Shown: one piece after another, positions 25,149 through 33,975 of the stretch
How the letters are laid out: each line of letters begins with the position of its first letter
Position numbering within the stretch: the stretch's first letter is position 1
From: Gemmatimonadota bacterium
Lineage (GTDB): Bacteria; Latescibacterota; UBA2968
DNA length: 64,000 bases
Direction of reading: 5' to 3'
NCBI GenBank assembly: GCA_009838845.1
Contig: VXRD01000117.1
Location: 1-64,000 of the forward strand
Notes under the pieces: generated by a model
Told to the model about the DNA's origin: nothing
Seen by the model: the letters and a program-made list of their open reading frames with translations, nothing else
Database searches by the model: none
Made by a program: the position numbers and the translations under genes

Positions 25149-26690
25149 GTGTTGCGAGGTTTTTTTTGTGTGTTTGCGATGGGGTTGGTGTGGGGCTGTG
25201 GCGGCGAGCAGGTGATGCAGTCGCAGATGGTAGAGGGAGAGGAGCAGGTTGGACGTCCGCTGAGTAAGTTGGCTGTGCAGACGAGTGCGTCGCATGCTGT
25301 GGTGGCGGCGACTGTGCTTCGGGACGGCGCACCTGTGATTTGGGCGAAGGTGGATTTTTCGCGTTCTATTGCAGGGCAGGTGGCAGATTATCAGTGGTCG
25401 GGGGTGACGAATGAGAATGGTCGGGCGCGTGTGGAGATTGCATCGGGCGATGTGACGGGTTATTATCAAGCGCGTGCGTCGATAGATGGGAGAGAGATCG
25501 GTTCATGGTCGAGTATTCCGATCAATGGCGGGTATGAAGTGATGCTCAATTTGCCCATTGGTGGAAGGATGCGTGTGATGGGTTCCCCCATGCGGATACC
25601 GCAACCCGGGGATGCAATCAAAATCGGCTTTATATATGGCACATACCGAAAAAATAGTCTGGATGGGGCGACTCTGGCGGCTCTCCAATTCAACGAAGAG
25701 GGGGGTGTGCGCGGTGTGCCCATAGAACTCATCGATGGCGGTGTACCCATAGAACAACTCGCTGAAAAAAATATAAGTGAGACCGAATACGTTGCAGCAC
25801 TGGCAGAGAAATTGATTACTCAGGAGAAGGTATTGGCAATTGTTGGCCCTAACCGCTCGAGCCAGGCAGTTATTGTCGGGGAAATTGCACAACGCTATGG
25901 GATACCAATGATGACGACCAATGCGACCAATCCAATCGTCACTGCTGCGGGTGATTTTGTGTTTATGGCGGCTTTTACAGACGATTTTCAGGGCAAGGTG
26001 ATGGCTGAATTTGCCATTCAAGAGTTGGGTGCGGGTCGCGTTGCGGTGCTCACGGAGCGTGGAAGTATTTATTCGGAGGGCTTATCGCAGACCTTTGTGG
26101 ATAATTTTGGCGCGCTTGGGGGTCATGTTGCGGCGCATCAATTCTACATGTCGGGGGAGACCGATTTTGCCTCGCAACTGATCGCTGTCACCTCATCTAT
26201 GCCAGATGTGGTCTTTATTCCCGGTTCCGTTGTCGATATTCCATTGCTGGTTCAGCAGGCGAGACAAAATTTTGGCCTGACAGCGACTTTTCTCGGAGGC
26301 GATTCATGGCATAATGCAGAGTTGCTTACCACGAGTAGCGCGTTTATTGAGGGAAGTTTTTTTAGCGGTTTTTTTTCGTCTCAAGTCGCACCGGGCGATT
26401 TGAGTGAAGACGCCCACCGTTTTATTGATGCGTACACGGCGATGTTTGGCGTCGCGCCCGACGGATCGGCTGCACTGGGGTATGATGCCCTGAGGTTGGT
26501 AGTCCAAGCGATGCGTCGCACCGATGCGTTGACGCCAATGGCGATTCGCGATGAGATTGCGGCGACAAGGGACTACAGTGGGGCAACGTTTATCTCTGGC
26601 TATGACGAAAACCGACATACGACCAAGAGTGCGGTTATCAACCGCATTGTCAATGGGGCGATAGAGTTCTATAAGTTGATAGAGCCGTGA
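25149..26690 (+). CDS. ABC-type substrate-binding lipoprotein (Leu/Ile/Val-binding fold) with N-terminal Ig-like domain
   Basis: The 513-residue product starts at GTG with an AGGAGG-like site and has a lipobox LVWGC (Cys17). Residues about 35-140 look like a beta-rich Ig/carboxypeptidase-regulatory domain (VTNENGRARVEIASG). Residues about 155-510 are a type I periplasmic-binding fold of the branched-chain amino acid family (IKIGFIYGT, AIVGPNRSSQA, GYDALRLV). No permease or ATPase genes are nearby, so it may serve a distant transporter or act as a sensor. The extra N-terminal domain is unusual for a transport receptor. Confidence 0.87.
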   Translation: MLRGFFCVFAMGLVWGCGGEQVMQSQMVEGEEQVGRPLSKLAVQTSASHAVVAATVLRDGAPVIWAKVDFSRSIAGQVADYQWSGVTNENGRARVEIASGDVTGYYQARASIDGREIGSWSSIPINGGYEVMLNLPIGGRMRVMGSPMRIPQPGDAIKIGFIYGTYRKNSLDGATLAALQFNEEGGVRGVPIELIDGGVPIEQLAEKNISETEYVAALAEKLITQEKVLAIVGPNRSSQAVIVGEIAQRYGIPMMTTNATNPIVTAAGDFVFMAAFTDDFQGKVMAEFAIQELGAGRVAVLTERGSIYSEGLSQTFVDNFGALGGHVAAHQFYMSGETDFASQLIAVTSSMPDVVFIPGSVVDIPLLVQQARQNFGLTATFLGGDSWHNAELLTTSSAFIEGSFFSGFFSSQVAPGDLSEDAHRFIDAYTAMFGVAPDGSAALGYDALRLVVQAMRRTDALTPMAIRDEIAATRDYSGATFISGYDENRHTTKSAVINRIVNGAIEFYKLIEP

Positions 26691-26726
26691 TGTTTTAATT
26701 TTAAATGAAACACTGGAGGGATCACG

Positions 26727-27242
26727 ATGACCCGATCTGAACTCGCTCATCGCATTTATCAGACTTCTCATTTGACTGGACAATTTACGCTTCGCTCAGG
26801 TGCGATTGCGACAGAGTATTTCGACAAGTATCAGTTTGAAACCCGCCCCGAACTGCTCTGCGAACTCGCCGCGCATCTCCAGCCTCTGATTCCCAAGGAT
26901 ACAGATGTTCTCGCGGGTCTCGAACTCGGTGGCGTACCCCTTGCGACTATGCTTTCTCAGTTGTCCGGGTTGCCCACGTGTTTTGTGCGAAAAGAGGCCA
27001 AAACTTACGGTACTTGCAAACTGGCTGAAGGTGTTGACATATCTGGCAAGAATCTGCTGGTGGTTGAAGATGTGGTCACTTCTGGCGGGCAGGTTGTTCT
27101 TTCCACTCAGGATCTTCGCAACCTGGGCGCGCGCGTTTCACAGGCGATATGTGTGATTGACCGCGAGTCCGGTGGCACAGAGAATCTCGCCAAAGAGGGT
27201 ATTGAACTTTGCGCGCTGTTTCGGATGAGTGAACTGACGTGA
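26727..27242 (+). CDS. pyrE: Orotate phosphoribosyltransferase
   Basis: The 171-residue protein catalyses OMP formation from orotate and PRPP in pyrimidine synthesis. The PRPP loop LLVVEDVVTSGGQV (about residues 110-123), TGQFTLRSG near the N-terminus and FVRKEAKTYGT with the catalytic Lys region fit PyrE. Length is at the short end for the family. A GGAGGG site precedes ATG 26727. Its stop overlaps the Nudix gene's GTG start by GTGA, so the two are translationally coupled. Confidence 0.93.
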   Translation: MTRSELAHRIYQTSHLTGQFTLRSGAIATEYFDKYQFETRPELLCELAAHLQPLIPKDTDVLAGLELGGVPLATMLSQLSGLPTCFVRKEAKTYGTCKLAEGVDISGKNLLVVEDVVTSGGQVVLSTQDLRNLGARVSQAICVIDRESGGTENLAKEGIELCALFRMSELT

Positions 27243-27841
27243 CGGTGGGCGCGGAACTTATGAATACCTTTCAAAGGATTGCGGCAGCCCTATCGGCGTA
27301 TCAGCCCAGTATTCGTTCGGAGACGGATAAAACACAGGCGGCTGTTGCTGCGGTTTTTCATCCGCGGCGGGATGATCTCTATCTTCTCTTTATCGAGCGT
27401 GCCACACATCCGACAGACCCATGGTCGGGGCATATCGCTTTTCCCGGTGGGACAGCCGAACCCGATGATTCGGATCTCAAATACACGGCTGAACGCGAGA
27501 CCCGCGAGGAACTCGGTCTCGATCTGAGCAACGCGCAGTATCTCGGTCGTTTGGACGATGTCACGGGTGCGACGCTGCCCATCCAGGTGGCCTGTTTTGT
27601 TTATGCGATTTTTGAAGGCGTTGAAGTTGCGCCCAATGACGAGGTACGCGATGTTTTTTGGACGCCTTTTGCACATTTCGCCGATTCCACGCGGTGGCAG
27701 AGGCTCAATCTCGAAGGTTGGCACAATATGCCGGCTATTGATTTGCTCGGTGCCAATCGTCCCGTGCTTTGGGGGCTGACCTATCGCATGGTCGCGCAAA
27801 TGGCGGGGTTTGCGGGTGTTGATTTGCCCGAAAGGCTATAG
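27239..27841 (+). CDS. Nudix hydrolase, CoA pyrophosphatase-like (NudL type)
   Basis: The 200-residue product has the NudL-type sequence LLFIERATHPTDPWSGHIAF followed by PGG and the Nudix box ending RETREELGLDL. In this family the enzyme hydrolyses CoA or related pyrophosphates. The GTG start at 27239 overlaps pyrE; ATG 27260 (MNTFQRIA) is a plausible shorter start. It is followed after 49 bp by a DUF6807 gene. Substrate by homology only. Confidence 0.88.
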   Translation: MTVGAELMNTFQRIAAALSAYQPSIRSETDKTQAAVAAVFHPRRDDLYLLFIERATHPTDPWSGHIAFPGGTAEPDDSDLKYTAERETREELGLDLSNAQYLGRLDDVTGATLPIQVACFVYAIFEGVEVAPNDEVRDVFWTPFAHFADSTRWQRLNLEGWHNMPAIDLLGANRPVLWGLTYRMVAQMAGFAGVDLPERL

Positions 27842-27890
27842 AAGTTCGCGTTTTCCAAAATTTGAATTGTTCATTAAGCCGAGGAAAATA

Positions 27891-28730
27891 ATGACTGAAC
27901 TGAAACAAAGAGCAATACCAGATTGCGTTGAAATATTCCGCGGTGGACAAAAAGATCCCATTCTTGTTCAGCGCGCCAGAGCCGATACCCGCGCCTATAT
28001 TCATCCCATTGTGGCGCCCGACGGCAATGGCATTCTCACTGAAGATACCCCTTCGCACCATCCCTGGCAGCACGGTCTTTATGTGGGTCTCAACGAGGTC
28101 AACGGGGTTGGGTTCTGGACAGAGGGATTACAGGAGCGGCGCAAAGATCAGGATGGGACCTTTCACCCCGACCCGATTAGCAATGCAGGTGTGCATAATA
28201 ACACTGCTACCTGGACTGTTACCAGCGGATGGCGAGATCCCGATGGTGCGCCTATGCTCACCGAAATACAGGCCTGGTCTTTCAACGATCAGGGCGATAC
28301 GTACGATATCGATATCACATGGTCCCTTACCGCATCAATTGATCTTACCTTTGGAGAATACGCCTACGGTGGTCTCTTTCTTCGAATGCCTTATAAAAGA
28401 GATCTCGGTGGCGAGGCCATCAACAGTGAGGGTCAGACCAATCGCGACGCTGAAGGACAACGCGCACAATGGGTTTCTGTTTCCATTCCCATCGAAGGTC
28501 GCACTGACTGGGCAGGCATCGCGATGATGGATCATCCCACCAATCCCGAATACCCCAATCCCTGGCGCGTTGACGGGCAACTCGGCATTGTGCCCAGCCG
28601 CTGTATTGCTGGTCCCTGGATGCTGGCACAGGGAGAGACGACCGCAAGCAGGTATCGGTTGTTTATTTTTTGTGGTAGAACGGATACTTCGCGTGTTGAA
28701 GAGAATTGGGCCAGTTTTTCCGCGCAGTAA
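27891..28730 (+). CDS. DUF6807 (PmoA-like) family protein
   Basis: The 279-residue protein matches the DUF6807 pattern often labelled methane oxygenase PmoA in databases: an early HPIVAPDGNGILTEDTPSHH followed by PWQHGLYVGLNEVNGVGFW and a late RTDWAGIAMMDHPTNP. The family is soluble, with a galactose-mutarotase-like beta fold, and has nothing to do with membrane methane monooxygenase. ATG 27891 follows GAGGAAA. Function is unknown; similar genes accompany Gfo/Idh/MocA oxidoreductases and sugar catabolism in related bacteria. Confidence 0.85.
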   Translation: MTELKQRAIPDCVEIFRGGQKDPILVQRARADTRAYIHPIVAPDGNGILTEDTPSHHPWQHGLYVGLNEVNGVGFWTEGLQERRKDQDGTFHPDPISNAGVHNNTATWTVTSGWRDPDGAPMLTEIQAWSFNDQGDTYDIDITWSLTASIDLTFGEYAYGGLFLRMPYKRDLGGEAINSEGQTNRDAEGQRAQWVSVSIPIEGRTDWAGIAMMDHPTNPEYPNPWRVDGQLGIVPSRCIAGPWMLAQGETTASRYRLFIFCGRTDTSRVEENWASFSAQ

Positions 28731-28811
28731 ATGATGTGCGTTCTCATTCTACGATTCAGAGAGACTGTTTTAAAACTCATTTTGCCCCTTCTCGGCGATG
28801 CGCTATTGCCC

Positions 28812-28897
28812 TGTCATTCTGAGCGGAGCGCAGCGGAGTCGAAGAATCTGCTACTAAAATAGGTGGAAAAGATGCTTCGGCTACGCTCAGCATGACA
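28812..28897. repeat. Short inverted-repeat element (TGTCATTCTGAG type)
   Basis: An 86-bp palindromic element with ends TGTCATTCTGAG (28812-28823) and CTCAGCATGACA (28886-28897). The body contains GAGCGGAGCGCAGCGGAGTC-type sequence and GAAGAATC. A second element with the same ends lies at 52836-52960. Such elements are dispersed in many genomes; here it sits between convergent genes. Confidence 0.8.
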
Positions 28898-28918
28898 AAA
28901 CGCCGGACATGCCTAACA

Positions 28919-30922
28919 TCAGGTATTAATTTTAAAATAGCTTCTGAGTCTGTTTTCTGCGCCATACAAGCTATAGATTTTCTGTACCTGATCCAATTCT
29001 CTTTCTACAATTTTTACGGTGAGTGGCCGGGGGGCAAGGAGTGAGAGGAGTCCCGGTCGCCCGATATGTCGAGAGATGTAGGGTACGACGCCTTCCTGCC
29101 GGTAGCGCTGCTGGTGGTGTGGCTCAATTCCCCCTCTGGAACCGAGGATAATTTCGGATATTCGGTTGTCCAGGATCGCCGCGTACAGGGCGATGTCATC
29201 GATGTATCCATAGCACGCTGCCTGATGAATACCCCTCTGTTTCAGGAGGTCCAGTGCTTCGATTACGTGCTGTACGTTGGTTGTTGTCGATGGTTCTCCC
29301 AGTAGCATGCCGCTGTCGTCCATGCCGACGCTATCGAGGGCCAGGACGGTTGTGCCAGAAGCTATCAGGTGCCGCACTTCACCTGTTTGCAGAGCGCCCT
29401 GTTTGGTACGGCTCTGGTGGAGATAGAGGGCTGTATTTTTTGATGCATCCTTTGGCGTCAATAGAAAGGATGAGAGGCCGAGGGCGCCGTAGCGAATTTC
29501 TTCTCCAGTGAATTCATCTTCTTCGAATGTTCGGATGGTTTCGGGTGAGATGCGCGGTCTGTTTTCGGGTACTGCGAGGATTTTTGCCACTGTGTCCCGG
29601 AGGGCTATCTGCTCGCGTTTCCAATTTTCCAGTTCCTGCGGTATTTCCAACTCGGGCGGTAATCCTTTCAAGATGGATGCCATCCAGCCCCGCATCGCGA
29701 ACTCCGGTGCTTCATAGCCTTTCGGCGGCAAGCAGGCGAGTTCGTCGGTCGGTACTGGTGCCACATCTATATCGACGACCGCGGTTCCAGCATAGTGCTT
29801 GTGGCTCTTATAACCTGATTCAATATCGATTTCGTTTGTATCTGTCCAGTCTCCCAGATAGACTTCTGGCAGGCGTTGTACTGCTTCTGCGTCGAATTTC
29901 GGCATGCCCAGATGCTTTTCTACCCAGGCGAAGGCGGGTTTGTTGAGGAAGTAAGGCCGGTGGCCGCCTTTAGGGGTGATGTCGATGTCGAACCGGTCTG
30001 CAGCGTCGCAAATGTCATAGACCCGTTGTACTTGTTGGCAGGTTTCCAGTAGTCCACGATACGCATGGGGAGGATAGTCCCATTCTCCGGCGAGGATGAG
30101 TGTGGCACATCGGGGGGCACCCATCGCGATTTGTTCCGGCATATCGACATGGTGCTTGAGGCGATAGGGACGCCATTCGCAACTCAGGTCGCCGACGATG
30201 TAGTCAAAATGGGTTACCCAGGAGGCGGGCAGGCTGAGGGCCAGGCGGTCGTCCGTGCAGAGGACGTTCATGGTGATGGTGCAGCCGAGAGAGTGGCCCA
30301 CACAGCCGATTCGATCGGTATCTACTTCGGGACGGATGCAGAGGTAGTCGATGCCGCGGGTGATGTCGTAGGTCATTTTGCCGATGACGGAGCGGCCCAC
30401 TTCAAAGCACCGATCGATCCTGAAGTCCAGACGGTGACCGCGTATTCCCGGGCGGTTTTCTTCGTCCCGTTCTTCTTCGCCCACAGGGTCGGGGATCAGG
30501 CAGATGATGCCCGCTTTGGCGTAGATCTGGCCCGCGTAGTGGTTGTAGAACGCGCTTTTGCTTCCGCCGTGTCCGCTGGGAAAGATGAGGGCCGGGACCG
30601 GAAAGGTTACGCCTTTTGGCAGGAAGAGGTGGGCGGGTACAGAGGATCCCGGTTCGGCGTCGTAGATGACTTTTTCGATGGTGAAGTCGTCTCTTTCGAT
30701 TTTCCCGACTGTGCGGGGACAGAGGGGGCTGCTGGTTTCGGGGAAGTCGAAGATTGCGCGGAGGATGGGGCGCAGTTTGGCGGTGTGAGTTTCCCATTCT
30801 TCCCGGGTGCGGGGGAAGGCGTCGCTGATCCGCTGTTCGGGGAGTGCTGCGAGTTTTTCCCGCAGGTAGGTCACGTATTGAGCCTGTACTTTTGCGTGGT
30901 CGGGATGTCTTTGTATGTTCAT
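28919..30922 (-). CDS. Two-domain alpha/beta hydrolase (acetyl-xylan-esterase / dienelactone-hydrolase-like)
   Basis: The 667-residue protein has an N-terminal alpha/beta-hydrolase domain with FPSGHGGSKS (oxyanion region), the nucleophile elbow CVGHSLGC and a later GGHRPYF with the probable catalytic His. The C-terminal half (about residues 430-667) resembles a second, degenerate hydrolase domain (ALGLSSFLLTPKDA, VLALDSVGMDDSG) without a clear nucleophile elbow. ATG 30922 is preferred because AAAGGTG precedes it with good spacing; an open frame continues to 30985. No signal peptide is seen with this start. Divergent from the epimerase gene at 31102. Confidence 0.86.
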   Translation of the reverse strand: MNIQRHPDHAKVQAQYVTYLREKLAALPEQRISDAFPRTREEWETHTAKLRPILRAIFDFPETSSPLCPRTVGKIERDDFTIEKVIYDAEPGSSVPAHLFLPKGVTFPVPALIFPSGHGGSKSAFYNHYAGQIYAKAGIICLIPDPVGEEERDEENRPGIRGHRLDFRIDRCFEVGRSVIGKMTYDITRGIDYLCIRPEVDTDRIGCVGHSLGCTITMNVLCTDDRLALSLPASWVTHFDYIVGDLSCEWRPYRLKHHVDMPEQIAMGAPRCATLILAGEWDYPPHAYRGLLETCQQVQRVYDICDAADRFDIDITPKGGHRPYFLNKPAFAWVEKHLGMPKFDAEAVQRLPEVYLGDWTDTNEIDIESGYKSHKHYAGTAVVDIDVAPVPTDELACLPPKGYEAPEFAMRGWMASILKGLPPELEIPQELENWKREQIALRDTVAKILAVPENRPRISPETIRTFEEDEFTGEEIRYGALGLSSFLLTPKDASKNTALYLHQSRTKQGALQTGEVRHLIASGTTVLALDSVGMDDSGMLLGEPSTTTNVQHVIEALDLLKQRGIHQAACYGYIDDIALYAAILDNRISEIILGSRGGIEPHHQQRYRQEGVVPYISRHIGRPGLLSLLAPRPLTVKIVERELDQVQKIYSLYGAENRLRSYFKINT

Positions 30923-30981
30923 GGTGATCACCTTTCGAGGAAGAAGTTCCGGGAACAAGAAAGTGGGATGTAACCCCCGGG

Positions 30982-31000
30982 GCAATCAAAAAATGATTGC
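30982..31000. promoter_or_regulatory. Palindrome between divergent genes
   Basis: Perfect inverted repeat GCAATCA (30982-30988), AAAAA, TGATTGC (30994-31000), in the 179-bp gap between the divergent hydrolase (start 30922) and epimerase (start 31102). The position suits an operator shared by both. No regulator gene is adjacent. Confidence 0.45.
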
Positions 31001-31101
31001 TTCCGATTTGGTTTCTGCTTGATTTATTTTTCTGGGATCGCGACTTTAGGAGATGAGGGCGATACTGGTTTTTAATACTAATTTGAGAAGGATTATTCGA
31101 T

Positions 31102-31881
31102 ATGGCAGAACGCAAGAAGTTGTTGATTACAGGGGCAGCGGGCAAGATTGGGACGGCGCTGCGAAAACATCTGCGACACCGGTACGATTTTCGGTTGATG
31201 TTTCATTCTCAGATTCCGGACGATGTGGATGAGAAGGACGAGGTGGTGGTTTCGGATATTTCCAATTTTGAGGCTATGGTGGAGGCTACCGCCGGGGTGG
31301 ATGCAATTGCCCATTTGGCTCTTTTCAGAACCTGGCAGGGGATGCCGAATGCACAGAGGGCACAGGTGACGTTTGATGTGGATATGAAGGGGACGTACAA
31401 TATCTACGAGGCAGCGCGGATTAATCGGGTGCCAACGGTGGTCTATGCGAGTACGAATCATGTGACTGGTATGAACGAGAAGGAGGGCATTCGTTCGATG
31501 CCGGACAAACCCGTGCGTCCGGATGGGATTTACGGGGCTGGCAAGGCGTTTGGAGAGGCTCTGGGACGGTTTTACGCCGATCAGTACGGGATCCGGGTGT
31601 TCTGTTTGCGGATTGCCAATTTCAACGGGCTGGATGAACCGGGGCGGGATTATGAGCCGGGACAGTCCCGCTGGTTTAGTCCTCGGGATATCGCTCAGAT
31701 GACCTGGCGGTGTATTGAGGTAGAAGATTTGAAGTTTGAGATTTTCTACGGGGTGTCTCGAGGTGGTGAGGAGAAGTGGGATTTGTCCAATGCGCGGGAG
31801 TTGATAGGGTTCGAGCCAGAGGACGATGGTTCTTTGCCAGAATACCGGGCGAAGTATAAAAAAGCACGAATAGACGAATAG
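31102..31881 (+). CDS. NAD-dependent epimerase/dehydratase family protein
   Basis: The 259-residue protein is an extended SDR: GAAGKIG nucleotide-binding motif (residues about 11-17), VVYASTNHVTG at the catalytic Ser/Thr strand and YGAGK (YxxxK) as catalytic pair. The short length and the IRVFCLRIANFNG stretch recall uronate dehydrogenases and UDP-sugar epimerase-like enzymes. The C-terminus ends in ARIDE, where the stop codon falls in an octamer repeat. It precedes a PhyH gene by 69 bp. Substrate is uncertain. Confidence 0.9.
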   Translation: MAERKKLLITGAAGKIGTALRKHLRHRYDFRLMFHSQIPDDVDEKDEVVVSDISNFEAMVEATAGVDAIAHLALFRTWQGMPNAQRAQVTFDVDMKGTYNIYEAARINRVPTVVYASTNHVTGMNEKEGIRSMPDKPVRPDGIYGAGKAFGEALGRFYADQYGIRVFCLRIANFNGLDEPGRDYEPGQSRWFSPRDIAQMTWRCIEVEDLKFEIFYGVSRGGEEKWDLSNARELIGFEPEDDGSLPEYRAKYKKARIDE

Positions 31882-31886
31882 ACGAA
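31866..31886. repeat. AATAGACG repeat at gene end
   Basis: Two copies of AATAGACG (31869-31876, 31877-31884) plus flanking partial unit, spanning the stop codon TAG at 31879-31881. It is the same octamer (opposite strand) as the array at 1-56, and both genes consequently end with RIDE. Confidence 0.9.
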
Positions 31887-31950
31887 CCCCGCTCCCCTAC
31901 CCACAATCACTACAAGCTTCGATTAGTAGATTCGTAATAGGAGGAATCGA

Positions 31951-32724
31951 GTGACTGACGAAGAGAGATACTTGTTCGATTTGCAGGGCTATCTGGTGCT
32001 CCGCGGCGTGCTGACGCAGGAGGAGGTAGATGAACTGAACGAGGTTTCGGATCGGGTGTATCCCAGGGATTACTCGGATGGCAACGATTCCAAGGGGCGC
32101 CGCGGTATTCGCAATGTCCGCTATGTTTCTCGTTGGGATCCAGCTTGCCAGCGGTTGCTTGATCACTCGAGAATTGTGCCGATTCTGGCGGAGTTTCTCG
32201 GTCCCAAATTCCGCATTGACCACGATTATGCCATGTTTATGAACGCTGGTAGCGACAGCGGGAATCTGCACGGTCTGCCGGAACTGGGTACGCATCGGTA
32301 CTTCCACTATCTGGATGGGCAGGTGCGGACGGGTCTAACTGTCGTGACTTTTATGCTGGCTCCAGCCAGGGCAGGAGATGGTGGGTTTGTATGTATTCCG
32401 GGTAGCCACAAGGGCAATTTTCCTCAGAATTTGCCAGAGGATGTGCGTACGCTGAAGAGGGTGCCGCCCTATGTGGTACAGCCCGAGGTGGATGCAGGCG
32501 ATGCGGTCATTTTTACCGAGGCGTTGACCCACGGAACGAAGGGTTGGCGCGGTACCCACGAACGGCGTGCTTTTCTCTACAAATTCAATCCGGGACACAT
32601 GGCCAACCATCAGGCGTCCTACGACCCGGCGAACTATTTCGAACCCACGCCACAGCAACGACGGATTATGGGTGCCCCGGCGGTTGGCAGTCGGCCCAAT
32701 GTGATCGCTCCGGGCTCTACCTGA
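31951..32724 (+). CDS. Phytanoyl-CoA dioxygenase (PhyH) family protein, divergent iron site
   Basis: The 257-residue product starts at GTG behind AGGAGG. It has the PhyH core (GLTVVTFMLAPARAGDGG then FVCIPGSHKGNF, and DAGDAVIFTEALTHGTKG with distal His194). No standard HxD is found at the expected place; the region reads NLHGLPELGTHRYFHYLDG, offering His107, His115, His119 and Asp122. It therefore belongs to a subgroup with altered metal ligands, or binds iron with a shifted spacing. The 3' end overlaps the convergent transglutaminase-like gene by 8 bp. Confidence 0.83.
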   Translation: MTDEERYLFDLQGYLVLRGVLTQEEVDELNEVSDRVYPRDYSDGNDSKGRRGIRNVRYVSRWDPACQRLLDHSRIVPILAEFLGPKFRIDHDYAMFMNAGSDSGNLHGLPELGTHRYFHYLDGQVRTGLTVVTFMLAPARAGDGGFVCIPGSHKGNFPQNLPEDVRTLKRVPPYVVQPEVDAGDAVIFTEALTHGTKGWRGTHERRAFLYKFNPGHMANHQASYDPANYFEPTPQQRRIMGAPAVGSRPNVIAPGST

Positions 32725-33946
32725 CAGGTGCTGCGTTGAAATAGTCCTCATTTCCAAAATGGGGAAACATTCCGAATCCCGTTTCCCTGTCTCGCTGTTC
32801 CCACACCAGGCCGGTTTCGCAATAGCTCAGCGATCCGTGCGCTGGTGGTGAAAACTCGGGGTGTCCCAGTAAGTCGCTTCTGAACCAGACGCTCCGGTGT
32901 TGAAAACAAACTCCCTTTTCCAAATTTTCCCGCATAAATTCCACGATGTGAGGAAAGGTGCGCTGGAATTCTGTACCCCGCCCGTATTCGATATGTGTTT
33001 TTAGATTCTTCCCCGCGACCTGTATTTCTCCCATTGACATTGGTATCCAGTTTTCTATAAATAGCGCGTCGGTATTCGGATCTACCACTACCCACTTGCG
33101 TAGGTGATCGAACCAGACTTCCGCTACAAAATGTCCGTTGAAGCTGTTCACCGCTTCTGTCAAGACCGCACATCGGGCTGGAATGCCGATAGCTTGCGCG
33201 CAACTCACAAATGCCGCTGCGTAGTGTACACACATTGCCACTGGCCGTTTTCCATTGTGTCCAATCTGTCCCGGAGCCCAGGCCAACAGGGTTTCGGCAT
33301 CCCACGGCGCGTACTGTTCTGCTCTTGCCGAACTGGTGTGTTCCCAACTGGATGCCAGCCAGGCCGATAGTGCGCGTACTCGTTTGATTAGCGGTCCTTC
33401 ATCGCGTGCAGCAGGCGGCAGTATTTGTCTCAGGGATTCAAATCTGGGTGAATCCGCGTTTTCCCATATCATAGGGGGCGGTGGGGGATCTTCTCCTTCA
33501 GCCAATCTGACCCGAATGACGTATTCACCCAGGACTGCGTTCAAATATCCCATTCGCTCGCTGCGCCAGGTCTGCCCGCCATCATCGCTTACCGCGCTAT
33601 CCGGCGCGGGATGTCCCGCTTCCATTGCAAGTGACCAGCCTGCCATTGCCGTGTGGTCGGTCCACAGTTCAAAGGTGTTCTCGCCTTCTTTCAGTTCTGA
33701 CACCGATATTTCATACCATGAATAGGATCCGGGTCGCATTGGTTTTAGCGCGGCAACTTCCGTACCATTCACCGCCACCCGCAAGGGTGCGTTGTTTTCC
33801 GGATAGGGGCGGGCGAGAATATAAACCACCCCCGGCGCATTCGTCGTGGGCAAGATGAGCGTTTTGCGCGCCCGCCGAAAGATCGTTAATTCTTCGCAGA
33901 GAGACGGCATCACTCGTCCCTCTTCGCTGTAGTATAATCGGCTCAT
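32717..33946 (-). CDS. Transglutaminase-like cysteine-peptidase-fold protein
   Basis: The 409-residue protein has a C-terminal transglutaminase-like domain with a visible triad: Cys in MCVHYAAAF, His in NGHFVAEVWF and Asp in VVVDPNTD. The N-terminal half (residues about 30-170) looks like a beta-sandwich binding domain (WYEISVSELKEGENTFELW). No signal peptide is seen. Such proteins may cleave or cross-link peptides, or hydrolyse amide bonds. It lies 29 bp downstream of a large unrecognised gene on the same strand, so the two are probably one operon. Confidence 0.85.
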   Translation of the reverse strand: MSRLYYSEEGRVMPSLCEELTIFRRARKTLILPTTNAPGVVYILARPYPENNAPLRVAVNGTEVAALKPMRPGSYSWYEISVSELKEGENTFELWTDHTAMAGWSLAMEAGHPAPDSAVSDDGGQTWRSERMGYLNAVLGEYVIRVRLAEGEDPPPPPMIWENADSPRFESLRQILPPAARDEGPLIKRVRALSAWLASSWEHTSSARAEQYAPWDAETLLAWAPGQIGHNGKRPVAMCVHYAAAFVSCAQAIGIPARCAVLTEAVNSFNGHFVAEVWFDHLRKWVVVDPNTDALFIENWIPMSMGEIQVAGKNLKTHIEYGRGTEFQRTFPHIVEFMRENLEKGVCFQHRSVWFRSDLLGHPEFSPPAHGSLSYCETGLVWEQRDRETGFGMFPHFGNEDYFNAAPVR

Positions 33947-33975
33947 GTGAATATCTCAGAAAAACAGGCTGTAGA

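Noticed and set aside
27891-28730. Methane monooxygenase subunit PmoA
   Set aside because: The database label for this family is misleading; the protein is soluble, has no membrane segments and is a DUF6807 member.
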